A stretch of DNA of 64,000 nt, from positions 2,790,001 to 2,854,000 of the forward strand of contig NZ_CP119989.1 in assembly GCF_029338555.1 (NCBI RefSeq). The letters run 5' to 3'. This document shows positions 1-8,951 of the stretch, piece by piece. The position numbers and the translations under genes are program-made. Position 1 is the stretch's first letter; each line of letters opens with the position of its first letter. The notes beneath the pieces were generated by a model that saw nothing but the letters and a program-made list of their open reading frames with translations, searched no databases and was not told the origin of the DNA. The stretch comes from Halobaculum marinum (GTDB lineage Archaea > Halobacteriota > Halobacteria > Halobacteriales > Haloferacaceae).

Positions 1-82
1 GCGACCAGCGGCGGTCGGTGACGACCGTCGCCCGCACCACCGTGCGAAACGGGTATGGCCGCGCCGCCGCTACCCGCCTCCA

Positions 83-1054
83 ATGGACTGCGACAGGTGC
101 GGCGCCGACGCCGTGATGCACGCCGCCTACTCCGGGGCTCACCTCTGTGAGTCGCACTTCCGGGAGTCGGTCGAGCGACGCGTGCGGCGACGCGTGCGCG
201 AGGACGACCTCCTCCCCGACGACGCGACGCCCGAGGACCCCGAACGCTGGGTGATCGGCCTGTCGGGCGGGAAAGACAGCGTCGTGCTCGCGACGGTGCT
301 CGACGAGACGTTCGCCGAGGACCCCCGCGTGGAGATGGTCGCGCTCTCGATTCACGAGGGCATCGAGGGGTACCGCGACGCCTCGCTCGACGCCTGCGAG
401 GAACTGGCCGCGGACCTGGAGATGCGCCACGAGGTCGTCAGCTACGAGGACGAACTCGGCGTCCGCATGGACGATGTGGTCGAAGACGACCCCGAGAACA
501 TGGCTGCCTGCGCGTACTGCGGGGTGTTCCGGCGTGACCTGCTGGAGACGTACGCCGAGGAACTCGGGGCCGACAAACTGCTCACCGGCCACAACCTCGA
601 CGACGAGGCCCAGACGGCCCTGATGAACTTTCTCGAAGGCGACACCGCGCAGATGGCGAAGCACTTCGACGCCTCCATCGGCCCGTTCCCGGAGCGCCGC
701 GAGAGCGATCACTTCGTCCCGCGCGCCAAGCCGCTCCGTGACGTGCCCGAGAAGGAGGTCGCGCTGTACTGCCATCTCCGGGACCTCCCCTCACACATGG
801 CCGAGTGCCCCCACGCCAGCGAGGCGTACCGCGGCGAGATCCAGTCGCTGTTGCTGGAGTTGGAGGAGAACCACCCCGGCGTCCGCCACTCGATCATGGC
901 CGGCTACGAGGAGTTGTCCGGCGTGCTCGCCGACGAGTACCGCGGCGACGAGGATGCCGGCCCAGACCTGTCGCCGTGTGAGAACTGCGGGTCGAAGACC
1001 GCGCGCGACGTCTGTCGCAAGTGCGACCTCGTGGCGGCGATCCAGGGCGCGTAA
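83..1054 (+). CDS. ncsA: tRNA 2-thiolation protein NcsA (PP-loop ATPase)
   Basis: Adenylates the wobble uridine of Lys/Glu/Gln tRNAs so that sulfur can be added; in haloarchaea it works with the ubiquitin-like SAMP2 system (family knowledge). Seen here: a PP-loop SGGKDS at residues 61-66, an N-terminal zinc site (CDRC, then CESH), a central CAYC pair typical of the TtuA/Ncs6 group, and a C-terminal zinc finger CENC...CRKC. The 323 aa length fits the family. The ATG has almost no leader, consistent with leaderless transcription. It converges on ftsZ2, an order I recall from Haloferax volcanii. Confidence 0.93.
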   Translation: MDCDRCGADAVMHAAYSGAHLCESHFRESVERRVRRRVREDDLLPDDATPEDPERWVIGLSGGKDSVVLATVLDETFAEDPRVEMVALSIHEGIEGYRDASLDACEELAADLEMRHEVVSYEDELGVRMDDVVEDDPENMAACAYCGVFRRDLLETYAEELGADKLLTGHNLDDEAQTALMNFLEGDTAQMAKHFDASIGPFPERRESDHFVPRAKPLRDVPEKEVALYCHLRDLPSHMAECPHASEAYRGEIQSLLLELEENHPGVRHSIMAGYEELSGVLADEYRGDEDAGPDLSPCENCGSKTARDVCRKCDLVAAIQGA

Positions 1055-1150
1055 CGCCACGCCACTGGCGCGCTCCCACTCGGCGCCGTGGGCTGGCCCC
1101 CGATTCGGCGGCCGGGTCTGTGACGCCGCTGCTCGAAGTGGTGGAAGACG

Positions 1151-1167
1151 GAAAGAGAGAGAGAAAG
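1151..1167 (-). terminator. Pyrimidine-rich tract, probable ftsZ2 terminator
   Basis: Read on the minus strand this is a run of T and C just beyond the ftsZ2 stop. Archaeal termination commonly uses U-rich tracts without a hairpin. It lies in the 162-base gap between two convergent genes. Confidence 0.35.
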
Positions 1168-1216
1168 TCGCGTCGCACCGGTCGTGTCGCCCGTGAGGGC
1201 CGTCTGGTCGAACCGG

Positions 1217-2416
1217 TCAGCGGATGACGTCGAGGCCGTTGGAGCGCTCGCTCGACTGCTCGCGCCCGCCGTCGGACTGCCAGGCCGCCTGCTGGCCGTT
1301 GTTCGACTGCGCGTTCGACTTCGCGTCGAAGTCGACGTCCTGTGCCGCGCCGCCCTCGATGGACGCACGCGACTTGTCGGCCTGCTTCTGCGTGCTCGGG
1401 CCGAGCACCTGCGCGCTCTGGACGCCCGTCATGATCGCCATGACGCGCACCTTGCCCTTGTACTCCTCCTGGATGCGGGCGCCCCAGATCACGTTCGCGC
1501 TCGCCTCGAGGCGCTCGGTGATGTTGTCGGCGATGCCCTCGGCCTCCTTCAGCGTGAGGTCGGGGCCGCCGGTGATGTGGACGAGGCCACCCGACGCGCC
1601 GCGGTAGTCCACGTCCAGCAGCGGGTGGTTCATCGCGTCGTTGACGACCTCTTGGGTCTTGTTCTTGTCCTGGGTCTCGCCGACGAGCATCACCGCGACG
1701 CCGCCCTGGTTCATGATCGTGGACATGTCCGCGTAGTCCAGGTTGATGAGGGACGGCTGCGTGATGGTCTCGGAGATACCCTTGACCGTCTCGGCGATGA
1801 TCTGGTCCATCACCGAGAACGCCTTCCCGATCGGCAGGTTCGGGACGTAGTCGAGGAGTCGGTTGTTGTCGAGGACGATGATGGAGTCTGCCTCGTTGCG
1901 GAGGTTCTCCAGCCCTTCCTCGGCCTTGACGGTGCGGGCGCGCTCGACGTTGAACGGCGTCGACACCATGCCGACGACGATGGCGCCCTGCTCTTTGGCG
2001 ATCTTCGAGACGACCGGCGCCGCGCCAGTGCCCGTGCCGCCGCCCATGCCGGCGGTGACGAACACGAGGTCCGCGTCGCCGAGCACGTCCTTGATCGTGC
2101 CCTGGGCCATCTCGGTGGCGCGCGACCCCATGCTGGGGTCGCCACCGGCGCCGAGACCCTGCGTCAGGGACTTGCCGACGAGGATCTTCGTGTCGGCCTC
2201 GATCATCTTGAGGTGCTGCTTGTCGGTGTTGATCGCCACCGTCTCGGCGCCGTCGACGCCGATGTTGTACAGCCGGTTGATGGTGTTGTTACCCGCGCCG
2301 CCCGCGCCGACGATGACGATCCGGGGCTCCCCGAACTCGTCGTCGCCGTCCATCTCGGCCATGCTGCGTTGCTCCGCCTCCGCGTTCTCGAGCGCGTCCT
2401 GAACGATATCCTGCAT
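1217..2416 (-). CDS. ftsZ2: Cell division protein FtsZ2
   Basis: Tubulin-like GTPase; in haloarchaea FtsZ1 organises the division site and FtsZ2 drives constriction (family knowledge). The sequence has the nucleotide-binding GAGGAGNN motif, the tubulin signature [10 protein letters not shown] and the T7-loop acidic motif in NLDYADM. The N-terminus beginning MQDIVQ and the order ncsA-ftsZ2-RHH identify it as the FtsZ2 paralogue. The roughly 50-residue disordered tail is rich in Q, N and S. It starts 3 bases after the cdrS stop codon and is almost certainly co-transcribed with it. Confidence 0.95.
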   Translation of the reverse strand: MQDIVQDALENAEAEQRSMAEMDGDDEFGEPRIVIVGAGGAGNNTINRLYNIGVDGAETVAINTDKQHLKMIEADTKILVGKSLTQGLGAGGDPSMGSRATEMAQGTIKDVLGDADLVFVTAGMGGGTGTGAAPVVSKIAKEQGAIVVGMVSTPFNVERARTVKAEEGLENLRNEADSIIVLDNNRLLDYVPNLPIGKAFSVMDQIIAETVKGISETITQPSLINLDYADMSTIMNQGGVAVMLVGETQDKNKTQEVVNDAMNHPLLDVDYRGASGGLVHITGGPDLTLKEAEGIADNITERLEASANVIWGARIQEEYKGKVRVMAIMTGVQSAQVLGPSTQKQADKSRASIEGGAAQDVDFDAKSNAQSNNGQQAAWQSDGGREQSSERSNGLDVIR

Positions 2417-2419
2417 TGA

Positions 2420-2611
2420 TTACACCTTCGCCCAGCTGCGTTTACTGCGCTCGCCGCGCGCACGCTCGCCGGATGTGTCCGCTTGTTCGTTGAGCATGTC
2501 GCGCACGGCCGACCGAATCGCTTCGCTGCGGTTCGGGAACTCGCCCGTCTCGACCATCTGTTCGACCTCCTCGATCTGCTGTTTCGGGATTCGTAGTGTC
2601 ACACGTTCCAT
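2420..2611 (-). CDS. cdrS: Ribbon-helix-helix regulator CdrS
   Basis: Small 63-residue RHH (CopG-like) DNA-binding protein. The N-terminal strand [10 protein letters not shown] is followed by two helices ([10 protein letters not shown] and [14 protein letters not shown]). CdrS is known in Halobacterium as the regulator co-transcribed with ftsZ2 that controls division genes. I chose the ATG at 2611 rather than an in-frame upstream codon because a G-rich ribosome-binding sequence (GGGGG) lies about 8 bases ahead and the RHH strand starts right there. A leader of roughly 100 bases carries GTAAGAC/GTCTTAC boxes. Confidence 0.9.
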   Translation of the reverse strand: MERVTLRIPKQQIEEVEQMVETGEFPNRSEAIRSAVRDMLNEQADTSGERARGERSKRSWAKV

Positions 2612-2698
2612 TGGTACATTCCCCCGGTAAGACGACAACACGCATACACGTGCCCTCACGGGCCGACGACCGGAGTTTCCCCGCTCCGACCGCGACCT

Positions 2699-2717
2699 GT
2701 AAGACGAGCCGTCTTAC
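2699..2717. promoter_or_regulatory. Perfect palindromic operator of cdrS-ftsZ2
   Basis: GTAAGACG-AGC-CGTCTTAC, a perfect 8+3+8 inverted repeat. On the minus strand it lies about 27 bases after the AT-rich box at 2742-2754, at or just past the expected transcription start, a good place for repression. RHH dimers commonly bind such short inverted repeats. The identity of the binding protein (CdrL or CdrS) is inferred. Confidence 0.7.
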
Positions 2718-2741
2718 GCATCACTACCAATATACCGTTTG

Positions 2742-2754
2742 CATATAAATATAT
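2742..2754 (-). promoter_or_regulatory. TATA region of the cdrS-ftsZ2 promoter
   Basis: AT-only stretch in a 70% GC background (minus strand ATATATTTATATG). It would place transcription start near 2718-2720, directly at the palindromic operator. A second TATA-like element lies at 2729-2736. Confidence 0.6.
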
Positions 2755-2819
2755 CGCCGGTTGTATGACGGATACAGCCGAGTTGTCTTACGCTCCGTAG
2801 CGGTGGTGTACGCGTCTTA

Positions 2820-3452
2820 CTACCGGTCCAGCACGTCGGCGGCGGGGGTCCGTCGCCCACAGCCGGGGCAGAACGCCCAGTCGGAGCGGACCTCGTCGCC
2901 GCAGTCGCAGAACACCCGCCTGCTCGCCTTCTCGCCGCAGTTCGGGCAGAACACGTGGTCGCCGGACACGTCTTCTCCGCACTGGGCGCACGCGGTGGCC
3001 TCGGCCGGCGACACGGCCTCCGCCTCCTCCCTGTCGGCGTCCGAACCGGACCGCTCGCGTCCGTCGGTGGTCGCCGTGTCCGACGCCCCCCCTACGTCGA
3101 CGCCGGCGCCGTCGACGTTCACCGTGAGGTTCACCGGCGGCGCAGCGTCCGGGACGCCGAACGGCCGCGGGGAGGTCGTTCCGTCCCTCGTTTGCGCCCC
3201 GAGTGCCTCGTCGAGGCGTGCGGTCACCAACTCGTCCACGCGCGCTGCGAGCGCGTCGTCGAGCGTGTCTGCCGGTCCGTCGGATGGGTCCGAGTCCGTC
3301 TCGGCCTCGCGCACCGGCGTGGACGCGCTCGGCCGCTCCGCATCGTCGAGGTACTCGCGGAGCGCCTCCCGCATGACCTCGCTCTTCGACCCCTCGAGCT
3401 GTTCGAGGCGGTCGACGAGGTCCGCGTCCGCGCGGAAGGTTATCTTGCTCAT
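2820..3452 (-). CDS. cdrL: RHH regulator with zinc ribbons, CdrL
   Basis: 210 residues. An N-terminal RHH domain (MSKITFRADADL, then helices to about residue 45) is followed by an acidic linker and C-terminal CxxC pairs (CAQC, CPNC, CDC, CPGC) forming a double zinc ribbon. Position beside cdrS-ftsZ2 and this architecture match CdrL, the longer partner of CdrS in haloarchaea. The ATG at 3452 has GGGGGA just ahead; a GTG three codons upstream is possible but less likely. A TATA-like stretch lies at about 3476-3485, and two GTCTTAC boxes lie further upstream. Confidence 0.85.
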   Translation of the reverse strand: MSKITFRADADLVDRLEQLEGSKSEVMREALREYLDDAERPSASTPVREAETDSDPSDGPADTLDDALAARVDELVTARLDEALGAQTRDGTTSPRPFGVPDAAPPVNLTVNVDGAGVDVGGASDTATTDGRERSGSDADREEAEAVSPAEATACAQCGEDVSGDHVFCPNCGEKASRRVFCDCGDEVRSDWAFCPGCGRRTPAADVLDR

Positions 3453-3614
3453 GTCCCCCACCTTACGGCAGGGTGCATATCAAACTATCCCAGCGTCGGA
3501 CGCGCGTCCGTCGCCCGACGCGTCTTACGCGCCGCACGGACCGTTTGCGGATGCTGCTGGTCGCGGCGTCTTACGTGCCCAGGTCGGTCCCACGTCCCTC
3601 CATCGAACCCAGAA

Positions 3615-3628
3615 TTAGAACAGTCTAA
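3615..3628. promoter_or_regulatory. Palindrome upstream of metal transporter operon
   Basis: TTAGA-ACAG-TCTAA, a perfect 5+4+5 inverted repeat 24 bases ahead of the likely TATA element (3652-3655). DtxR-family metal regulators of haloarchaea bind TTAGG-like inverted repeats, so this is a candidate operator for metal control; the regulator is inferred. Confidence 0.45.
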
Positions 3629-3683
3629 ACTCTGCCTTCGGTCGGAACAACTATACCCTTCGAGCGTCCTTCTCGGAGTGAGT

Positions 3684-4763
3684 ATGACCGACACACGTGA
3701 CCCGGCGGGTTCGCCGGGAACGACCAGACGCCGGTACCTCGCCGGCGCGACGAGTCTCGCCGCCGCGGGCCTCGCCGGCTGTCTGGGCGGTGCGGCCGGA
3801 AGTGGTACCGACACCGGCGAGGACGCCGGCAACAGCGACGGCCCGACGGTCGTCGCCTCGTTCTTCAGTTTCTACGACTTCGGCAAGAAGGTCGCGGCGG
3901 ACACCCCGGTGACCGTCGAGAACCTGATCCCCACGGGCCTGCACGGCCACGGGTGGGAGCCGAACGCCAGCATCACGCGGCGCATCGTCGACGCGGACGC
4001 GTTCGTCCACGTCGGGGAGGACTTCCAGCCGTGGGCCGACCGCGCCATCCAGACGCTGAAAGACGACGACGTCGACACCCAGTTGATCAACGTGCGCGAG
4101 GGCGTCGAACTCGTCCCGCTGGCCGACAGCCTCGACCGCGACGAGGAGGGGGTCGGCGAGGGGCGCGGGCGGGACCCCCACTTCTGGCTCGACCCGACGC
4201 GCGCGACGATCGCCGTCGACAACATCACCGAGGGGTTCGTCGAACTCGCACCCGAGTACGAGGACACGTTCCGCGCGAACGCCGAGGCGTACAAGACGGA
4301 CGTGCTCGCACGGATCGACGCCGACTACGAGGCGATCTTCGACGCCGCCGAGCGCGACGTGGTCCAGTTGGCTGCACACAACGCGTTCCAGTACATCGCG
4401 GACCGCTACGGCGTGCAGATGCGCCCGCTCGTCGTCAACCTCGCCGCCAGCGGTGACGTGAAGCCCTCGGACATCACCGAGGCCAAGCGCGTCATCGACG
4501 AGAACGACATCCGCTACATCGGCGCGGGCGTGTTCGAGACGCGCCGCCCCGCCAAACAGCTCATCGCCGAGACCGACGTGGAGGCGTACTATCCCGTCAC
4601 TCCGTACGCGGGCGTGCGCGAGGACTGGGTGGAGAACGAGTGGGGGTACGAGGAGATCGCGTACAACATCAACATGCCCACCTTCGAGGTCGTGCTCGGC
4701 AACACGCCGCCGAGCGAGGCCGGCTACGACGGCTGGGACGCCGAGTGGAGGAACTTCGAATGA
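3684..4763 (+). CDS. Zn/Mn ABC transporter substrate-binding lipoprotein (ZnuA-like)
   Basis: Cluster A-I metal-binding protein of 359 residues. The Tat signal has Arg residues at 15-17 and a lipobox ending in Cys33, so it is anchored outside the membrane. Metal-site features of the ZnuA/TroA family are visible: HGHGWEPNAS, DPHFWLDP, AAHNAFQYIADRYG and the late GVFETRRPAKQL segment. There is no long His-rich loop, so zinc versus manganese cannot be settled. The start with the Tat motif was chosen over long upstream readings; a TATA element at 3652-3655 implies an almost leaderless transcript. First gene of a three-gene operon. Confidence 0.9.
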   Translation: MTDTRDPAGSPGTTRRRYLAGATSLAAAGLAGCLGGAAGSGTDTGEDAGNSDGPTVVASFFSFYDFGKKVAADTPVTVENLIPTGLHGHGWEPNASITRRIVDADAFVHVGEDFQPWADRAIQTLKDDDVDTQLINVREGVELVPLADSLDRDEEGVGEGRGRDPHFWLDPTRATIAVDNITEGFVELAPEYEDTFRANAEAYKTDVLARIDADYEAIFDAAERDVVQLAAHNAFQYIADRYGVQMRPLVVNLAASGDVKPSDITEAKRVIDENDIRYIGAGVFETRRPAKQLIAETDVEAYYPVTPYAGVREDWVENEWGYEEIAYNINMPTFEVVLGNTPPSEAGYDGWDAEWRNFE

Positions 4764-5584
4764 GTCGTGCAGACGCCGCGACCGCCGAGACGGTGACCGA
4801 CGGCGCAGACCCGGCGACCAACGGCGCCGGACGGGCGACGGGCAAGGAGGTCATCTCGCTGTCGGACGTGACGTTCGGCTACACCGCCGCGCCCGTCGTC
4901 GAGGACGTGAGTCTCGACGTCCGCGCCGGCGAGTACCTCGCCGTCGTCGGCCCGAACGGCTCGGGGAAGTCGACGCTGATGAAACTCATGCTCGGCCTGC
5001 TCCGCCCGGACGAGGGCGAGGCGCGCCTGTTCGGCGAACCGGCCCACCGCTTCGACGACGGCCAGCGCGTCGGCTACGTCTCCCAGCACGCCAGCGCGGC
5101 CAAGGAGATGCCGATCACCGTCCGCGAGGTCGTGCGGATGGGCCGGTTCTCGCACGTCGGCTTCGGTCGCCTCGGCGCCGATGACGAGCGGATCGTCGAC
5201 GACGCGCTCGCGACCGTCGGGATGGCCGACTTCGCCGACCGGCGGATCACGAAGCTCTCCGGCGGGCAGCGCCAGCGAGCGTTCATCGCACGCGCGCTCG
5301 CGGGCGAGGCCGACCTGCTCGTGCTCGACGAACCGACCGTCGGCGTCGACGCCGAGTCCGTCGAGGCGTTCTACGACCTGCTCGCCGCGCTCAACGACGA
5401 CGGCATCACCGTGCTCCTCATCGAGCACGACCTCGGCGCCGTCACCGACCACGCCGAGCGCGTCGTCTGCATGAACCGCGAGGTGTACTTCGACGGCCCG
5501 ACCGAGGAGTTCGTCGGCAGCGACGCGCTCGCGCGGGCGTTCGGCACCGCCGTCGGCTTCCTCGGCGGGAGTGAGAAGCGATGA
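4760..5584 (+). CDS. Zn/Mn ABC transporter ATP-binding protein
   Basis: 274-residue ATPase that powers metal import with the neighbouring permease. Walker A GPNGSGKST, signature LSGGQRQR, Walker B LLVLDEP and switch His in IEHDLG are all present. The ATG overlaps the stop of the upstream gene (ATGA), indicating translational coupling. The first 30 residues are an acidic, Ala/Thr-rich extension common in haloarchaea. Confidence 0.92.
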   Translation: MSRADAATAETVTDGADPATNGAGRATGKEVISLSDVTFGYTAAPVVEDVSLDVRAGEYLAVVGPNGSGKSTLMKLMLGLLRPDEGEARLFGEPAHRFDDGQRVGYVSQHASAAKEMPITVREVVRMGRFSHVGFGRLGADDERIVDDALATVGMADFADRRITKLSGGQRQRAFIARALAGEADLLVLDEPTVGVDAESVEAFYDLLAALNDDGITVLLIEHDLGAVTDHAERVVCMNREVYFDGPTEEFVGSDALARAFGTAVGFLGGSEKR

Positions 5585-6636
5585 CGCTCCCGACCGGTGC
5601 CGCGGCCGCCCTCGGAGCAGTCGCCGCCTCCCCGCCCGCGCCGCTGCAGTCGGGGAGCGCGCTCGACCCGGTGCTCGCACCGATCTACTACCTGCTCGAC
5701 CTGTGGTCGCTGTTGATGACCGCGCTCGGGGACGCGACGGGACTGGAACTGCTCCAGTACGGGTTCATGCACCGTGCGATCCTCGTCGGTCTCTGCATCG
5801 GGGTGATGGCGCCGCTCATCGGGACGTTCCTCGTCCACCGCCAACTGGCGCTCATCGGTGACGCGCTCGCCCACACCGCGTTCGCGGGGGTCGCCGTCGG
5901 CCTGTTCCTCAACGGCGTCTTGAGCCTCGGCGTCTCGCCGTACCTCACCGCCGTCGTGGTCGCGGTACTCGCGGCGCTGCTCATCGAGGTCATCTCCGAG
6001 GTGACCGACGCCTACAACGACGTGTCGATGGCCATCGTCCTCTCGACGGGGTTCGCCCTGGGGACGGTGCTGATCAGCCTCAACGCAGGCGGCCTCGCAG
6101 TCGGGATCAACCAGTACCTGTTCGGCAACCTCTCGACCGTCTCGGCTGAGAACGCCGCCATCCTGCTGGTGCTGTTCGCCATCATCGTCGGCACGGTCGC
6201 GCTCACGCGCAACCAACTGCTGTACGTCACCTTCGACGAGACGGCCGCGGAGGTGTCGGGCATCCCCGTGAACTGGTACAACCGCGTGATGGTGATGCTC
6301 ACCGCGCTGGTCGTCGTCGGCGCGATGCAGATCATGGGCGTCATCCTCGTCGCCGCGATGCTCGTGGTCCCGGTCGCCGGCGCCGCGCAGGTGTCGCGTA
6401 GCTTCTCGGAGTCGCTACTCGTCTCCGTCGTCCTCGCAGAACTGGCCGTACTGCTCGGTATCGGCGCCGCCTACTACGGCGAGGCGACCGCCGGGGGCGT
6501 CATCGTCCTCGTCGCCGTCGCCATCTACGCGCTCGCGGTCGTCGTCGGGAAGGTGCGCGAGGCCCGCGGCGACGACGACGCGCCCGAACTCGGGAGCATC
6601 GACGCAGACGAGGACGCGGTCGTGACCTCGGACTGA
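5581..6636 (+). CDS. Zn/Mn ABC transporter permease (ZnuB-like)
   Basis: 351-residue membrane protein of the ABC-3 family with about eight hydrophobic helices. It is coupled by an ATGA overlap to the ATPase gene. The family signature region around IGDALAHTAFAGVAVGL and the loop after it are recognisable. A charged, acidic cytoplasmic tail of about 30 residues ends the protein. Completes the operon begun at 3684. Confidence 0.92.
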   Translation: MTLPTGAAAALGAVAASPPAPLQSGSALDPVLAPIYYLLDLWSLLMTALGDATGLELLQYGFMHRAILVGLCIGVMAPLIGTFLVHRQLALIGDALAHTAFAGVAVGLFLNGVLSLGVSPYLTAVVVAVLAALLIEVISEVTDAYNDVSMAIVLSTGFALGTVLISLNAGGLAVGINQYLFGNLSTVSAENAAILLVLFAIIVGTVALTRNQLLYVTFDETAAEVSGIPVNWYNRVMVMLTALVVVGAMQIMGVILVAAMLVVPVAGAAQVSRSFSESLLVSVVLAELAVLLGIGAAYYGEATAGGVIVLVAVAIYALAVVVGKVREARGDDDAPELGSIDADEDAVVTSD

Positions 6637-6754
6637 GCGACCTGGCGGAGATTTCGTATCGCACTCTACGATTTACCGGCGAGCGACCGCTCGATGGGGC
6701 ACACCCCGCGCCGCTTCCCCGAGGCTTATCCCGCGAGCGGCGAATCCGCACGCA

Positions 6755-7939
6755 ATGGCGACGAGACTCCCCGAATCCGAGTTCGACGCGCGGCTCGCGG
6801 AGGTGCGCGGGCGGCTCGCGGACACCGACGCGGACGCGGCGACGTTCTTCAACGCGACGAGTATCGAGTACGTGTCGGGGTTCCACCACATCCAGACCGA
6901 GCGGCCGGTCGTCCTCGCGGTGACACAGGACGGGATGGAGATCACCGTCCCGCGCCTCGAGGTCGAGCGCGTCGAGCCGAACCCCCGGATCGACACGGTG
7001 CACCACTACTTCGACTACCCCCAGGGCGCACCGCTGCGAACCGCCGTCGAGATGCTCGAAGGCATGGGCGTCGAGTCGGTCGTCTCCGACGCCGACGGCG
7101 CGCCCGGCGTGATGGGGTACGAGGGGCCGAGCCTCTCGGAGTTCGTCGACGTCGAGTCGCAGTCGTGGGTCGACCGCATGCGCTGGGAGAAGACCGACGC
7201 CGAGGTCGACCTCGTGCGCGAGTCCGCCAAGTGGGCGAACCTCGCGCACCGCTACCTCGCCGACTACACGGAAGTCGGCGCCCACCCGGTCACCGTCAGT
7301 CAGCGGGCCACGACCGACGCCTCGCGCGCGATGCTCGACACACTCGGCGACCAGTACGCCGTCCGCACGCGGGGGTCGGGCCCCGTGCACGCGGGGTACA
7401 TCTCGGGGTCGGAGACCGCGCTCCCGCACGGGCACACCCCCAACGAACGGCTCTCTGAGGGCGACGTGCTGGTGACGGGGGCGTCCGCGAACGTCGACGG
7501 CTACCACTCGGAACTGGAGCGGACGATGTTCGTCGGCGAACCGAGCGACGAGCAGGTCCACTACTTTGAGTTGATGGTGGAGGCGCAGGACATCGCCATC
7601 GACGCGCTCGGGCCGGGGCAGTCCATCGCCGGCGTCGACGAAGCGGTCCACGACTACTTCGTCGAGCAAGGCATCGAGGACACCGCCCAGCACCACGTCG
7701 GCCACAACATCGGCATGGGCGGGCACGAACCGCCGTACATCGACCGCGGGTGGGACGACTACGACCACGTCGACGAGGGCGACGCCCGGATGGCGGCGGG
7801 TCAGATCTACACCATCGAACCGGGCATCTACACCGACGACTACGGCTACCGCCACTCCGACACCATCGCGATCACCGAGAACGGCACCGAGTGGCTCACC
7901 TTCTTCCCGCGCGATCTGGAGTCGAACGTCATCCGGTAA
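6755..7939 (+). CDS. M24 family peptidase-like protein with altered metal site
   Basis: 394 residues: a creatinase-type N-terminal domain (about 10-140) and a pita-bread M24 domain (about 150-385). Fold motifs are clear (HHVGHNIGMGGHEPP, IYTIEPGIY). Several of the five metal ligands of Xaa-Pro peptidases are changed: the first Asp (usual DxG) is Thr in VTGAS, the second Asp is Glu in SELERT, and the last Glu appears as Asp in YRHSDT. It may be an atypical peptidase or a metal-independent relative such as a creatinase-like hydrolase. A CTTATC element about 29 bases upstream suggests a leaderless start. Confidence 0.85.
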   Translation: MATRLPESEFDARLAEVRGRLADTDADAATFFNATSIEYVSGFHHIQTERPVVLAVTQDGMEITVPRLEVERVEPNPRIDTVHHYFDYPQGAPLRTAVEMLEGMGVESVVSDADGAPGVMGYEGPSLSEFVDVESQSWVDRMRWEKTDAEVDLVRESAKWANLAHRYLADYTEVGAHPVTVSQRATTDASRAMLDTLGDQYAVRTRGSGPVHAGYISGSETALPHGHTPNERLSEGDVLVTGASANVDGYHSELERTMFVGEPSDEQVHYFELMVEAQDIAIDALGPGQSIAGVDEAVHDYFVEQGIEDTAQHHVGHNIGMGGHEPPYIDRGWDDYDHVDEGDARMAAGQIYTIEPGIYTDDYGYRHSDTIAITENGTEWLTFFPRDLESNVIR

Positions 7940-8226
7940 CGGCGCCGCCGACCCACGACCACCCGTTTTCGTCGCACTCGCACACACACACGCGCTCACA
8001 CCGAGTGGATAGTCTCGGGTCACCCCGCGGCGCTATCGCTGCCCGTTCTCGACCGCCTCGGCACGTGCAGCACCGACTGCTCCACCGTAGGCCCCACCCT
8101 CCTCGCCGCCTGAATAAACTGCGTTGCGCGATATGAAATCGTGTTCGGCCCGGATCGCTCGGGTTGACCGCGACCGCCGCCCGTGGCTCGGAGCGTTCTT
8201 GTGTCCCGGGACGCGAGCGACCGACG

Positions 8227-8826
8227 ATGCCCGCCGTCTCGTTCGGACTGTTCGACACGCTCGTCGAGGCCGACCTGCCCGCCGACCCCGCCGCCGCCGT
8301 CGGCGAGGAACTTCGCGCACGCGGCGTCGCGGTTCCGGCCGACTGGAGCGACGCCTTCCACGAGACGCACGTCGACGCCCCCGCGGGCGCGGAGGTCCCA
8401 CTTCCGGCGCACGTGAGTCGTGCGCTCGCCTCGCGCGGCGTCGCCGCTCCCGGCAACGCGGCGCGACGGGCCGTCGTCGCGGCGTTCGACCCCGAGGTTC
8501 GCACGCGCGAGGGGGCCGCGGCGGCGGTGGCCACCGCTCGCGAGCGCGGACCGGTGGGACTGCTGGCGAACTGCGCGGTGCCGGAGTTGGTCGGTCGCAC
8601 GCTCGTCCGGTCGGACCTGGCGCGCGACGACTTCGACGCGGTCGTGTCGAGCGTCGCCTGCGGGTGGCGCAAACCGGACGCGCGGGCGTTCGAACGCGTC
8701 GCCGATGCGCTCGGTGTGACACCCCCGTCGCTCGTCCACGTGGGAACCGACCCCGACGTCGACGGCGCAGTGACGGGGGTCGGAGGCGAGTTCGTCGACG
8801 CCCGGGAGTCGTTCGATGGCGTGTGA
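8227..8826 (+). CDS. HAD-superfamily protein, probably non-catalytic
   Basis: 199 residues with a HAD-hydrolase layout: an N-terminal motif I region, a helical cap, motif III Lys in GWRKPDARAF and a final HVG segment. Motif I reads SFGLFDTLV where the family norm is FDLFGTL, so the nucleophile Asp and the Gly are exchanged. Motif II has ALA-type residues (LLANC) and motif IV has HVGTDPD instead of HVGDD. Catalysis therefore seems doubtful; the fold assignment is fairly sure. It stands alone between the M24 and transducer genes. Confidence 0.75.
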   Translation: MPAVSFGLFDTLVEADLPADPAAAVGEELRARGVAVPADWSDAFHETHVDAPAGAEVPLPAHVSRALASRGVAAPGNAARRAVVAAFDPEVRTREGAAAAVATARERGPVGLLANCAVPELVGRTLVRSDLARDDFDAVVSSVACGWRKPDARAFERVADALGVTPPSLVHVGTDPDVDGAVTGVGGEFVDARESFDGV

Positions 8827-8951
8827 CGGGCGAGTCACCGATCCGAGTCCGACCAGCGATCCGTCACAGGTAGCGGCAATTTTCCGGCCAACAGTATTGA
8901 GATTAATAACCGCGAGCCAGTGATTTTACAGATAGCAGCAGTCCCCTTGGT

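Noticed and set aside
1184-2419. Plus-strand frame opposite ftsZ2
   Set aside because: ftsZ2 is unmistakable; the frame is its antisense shadow.
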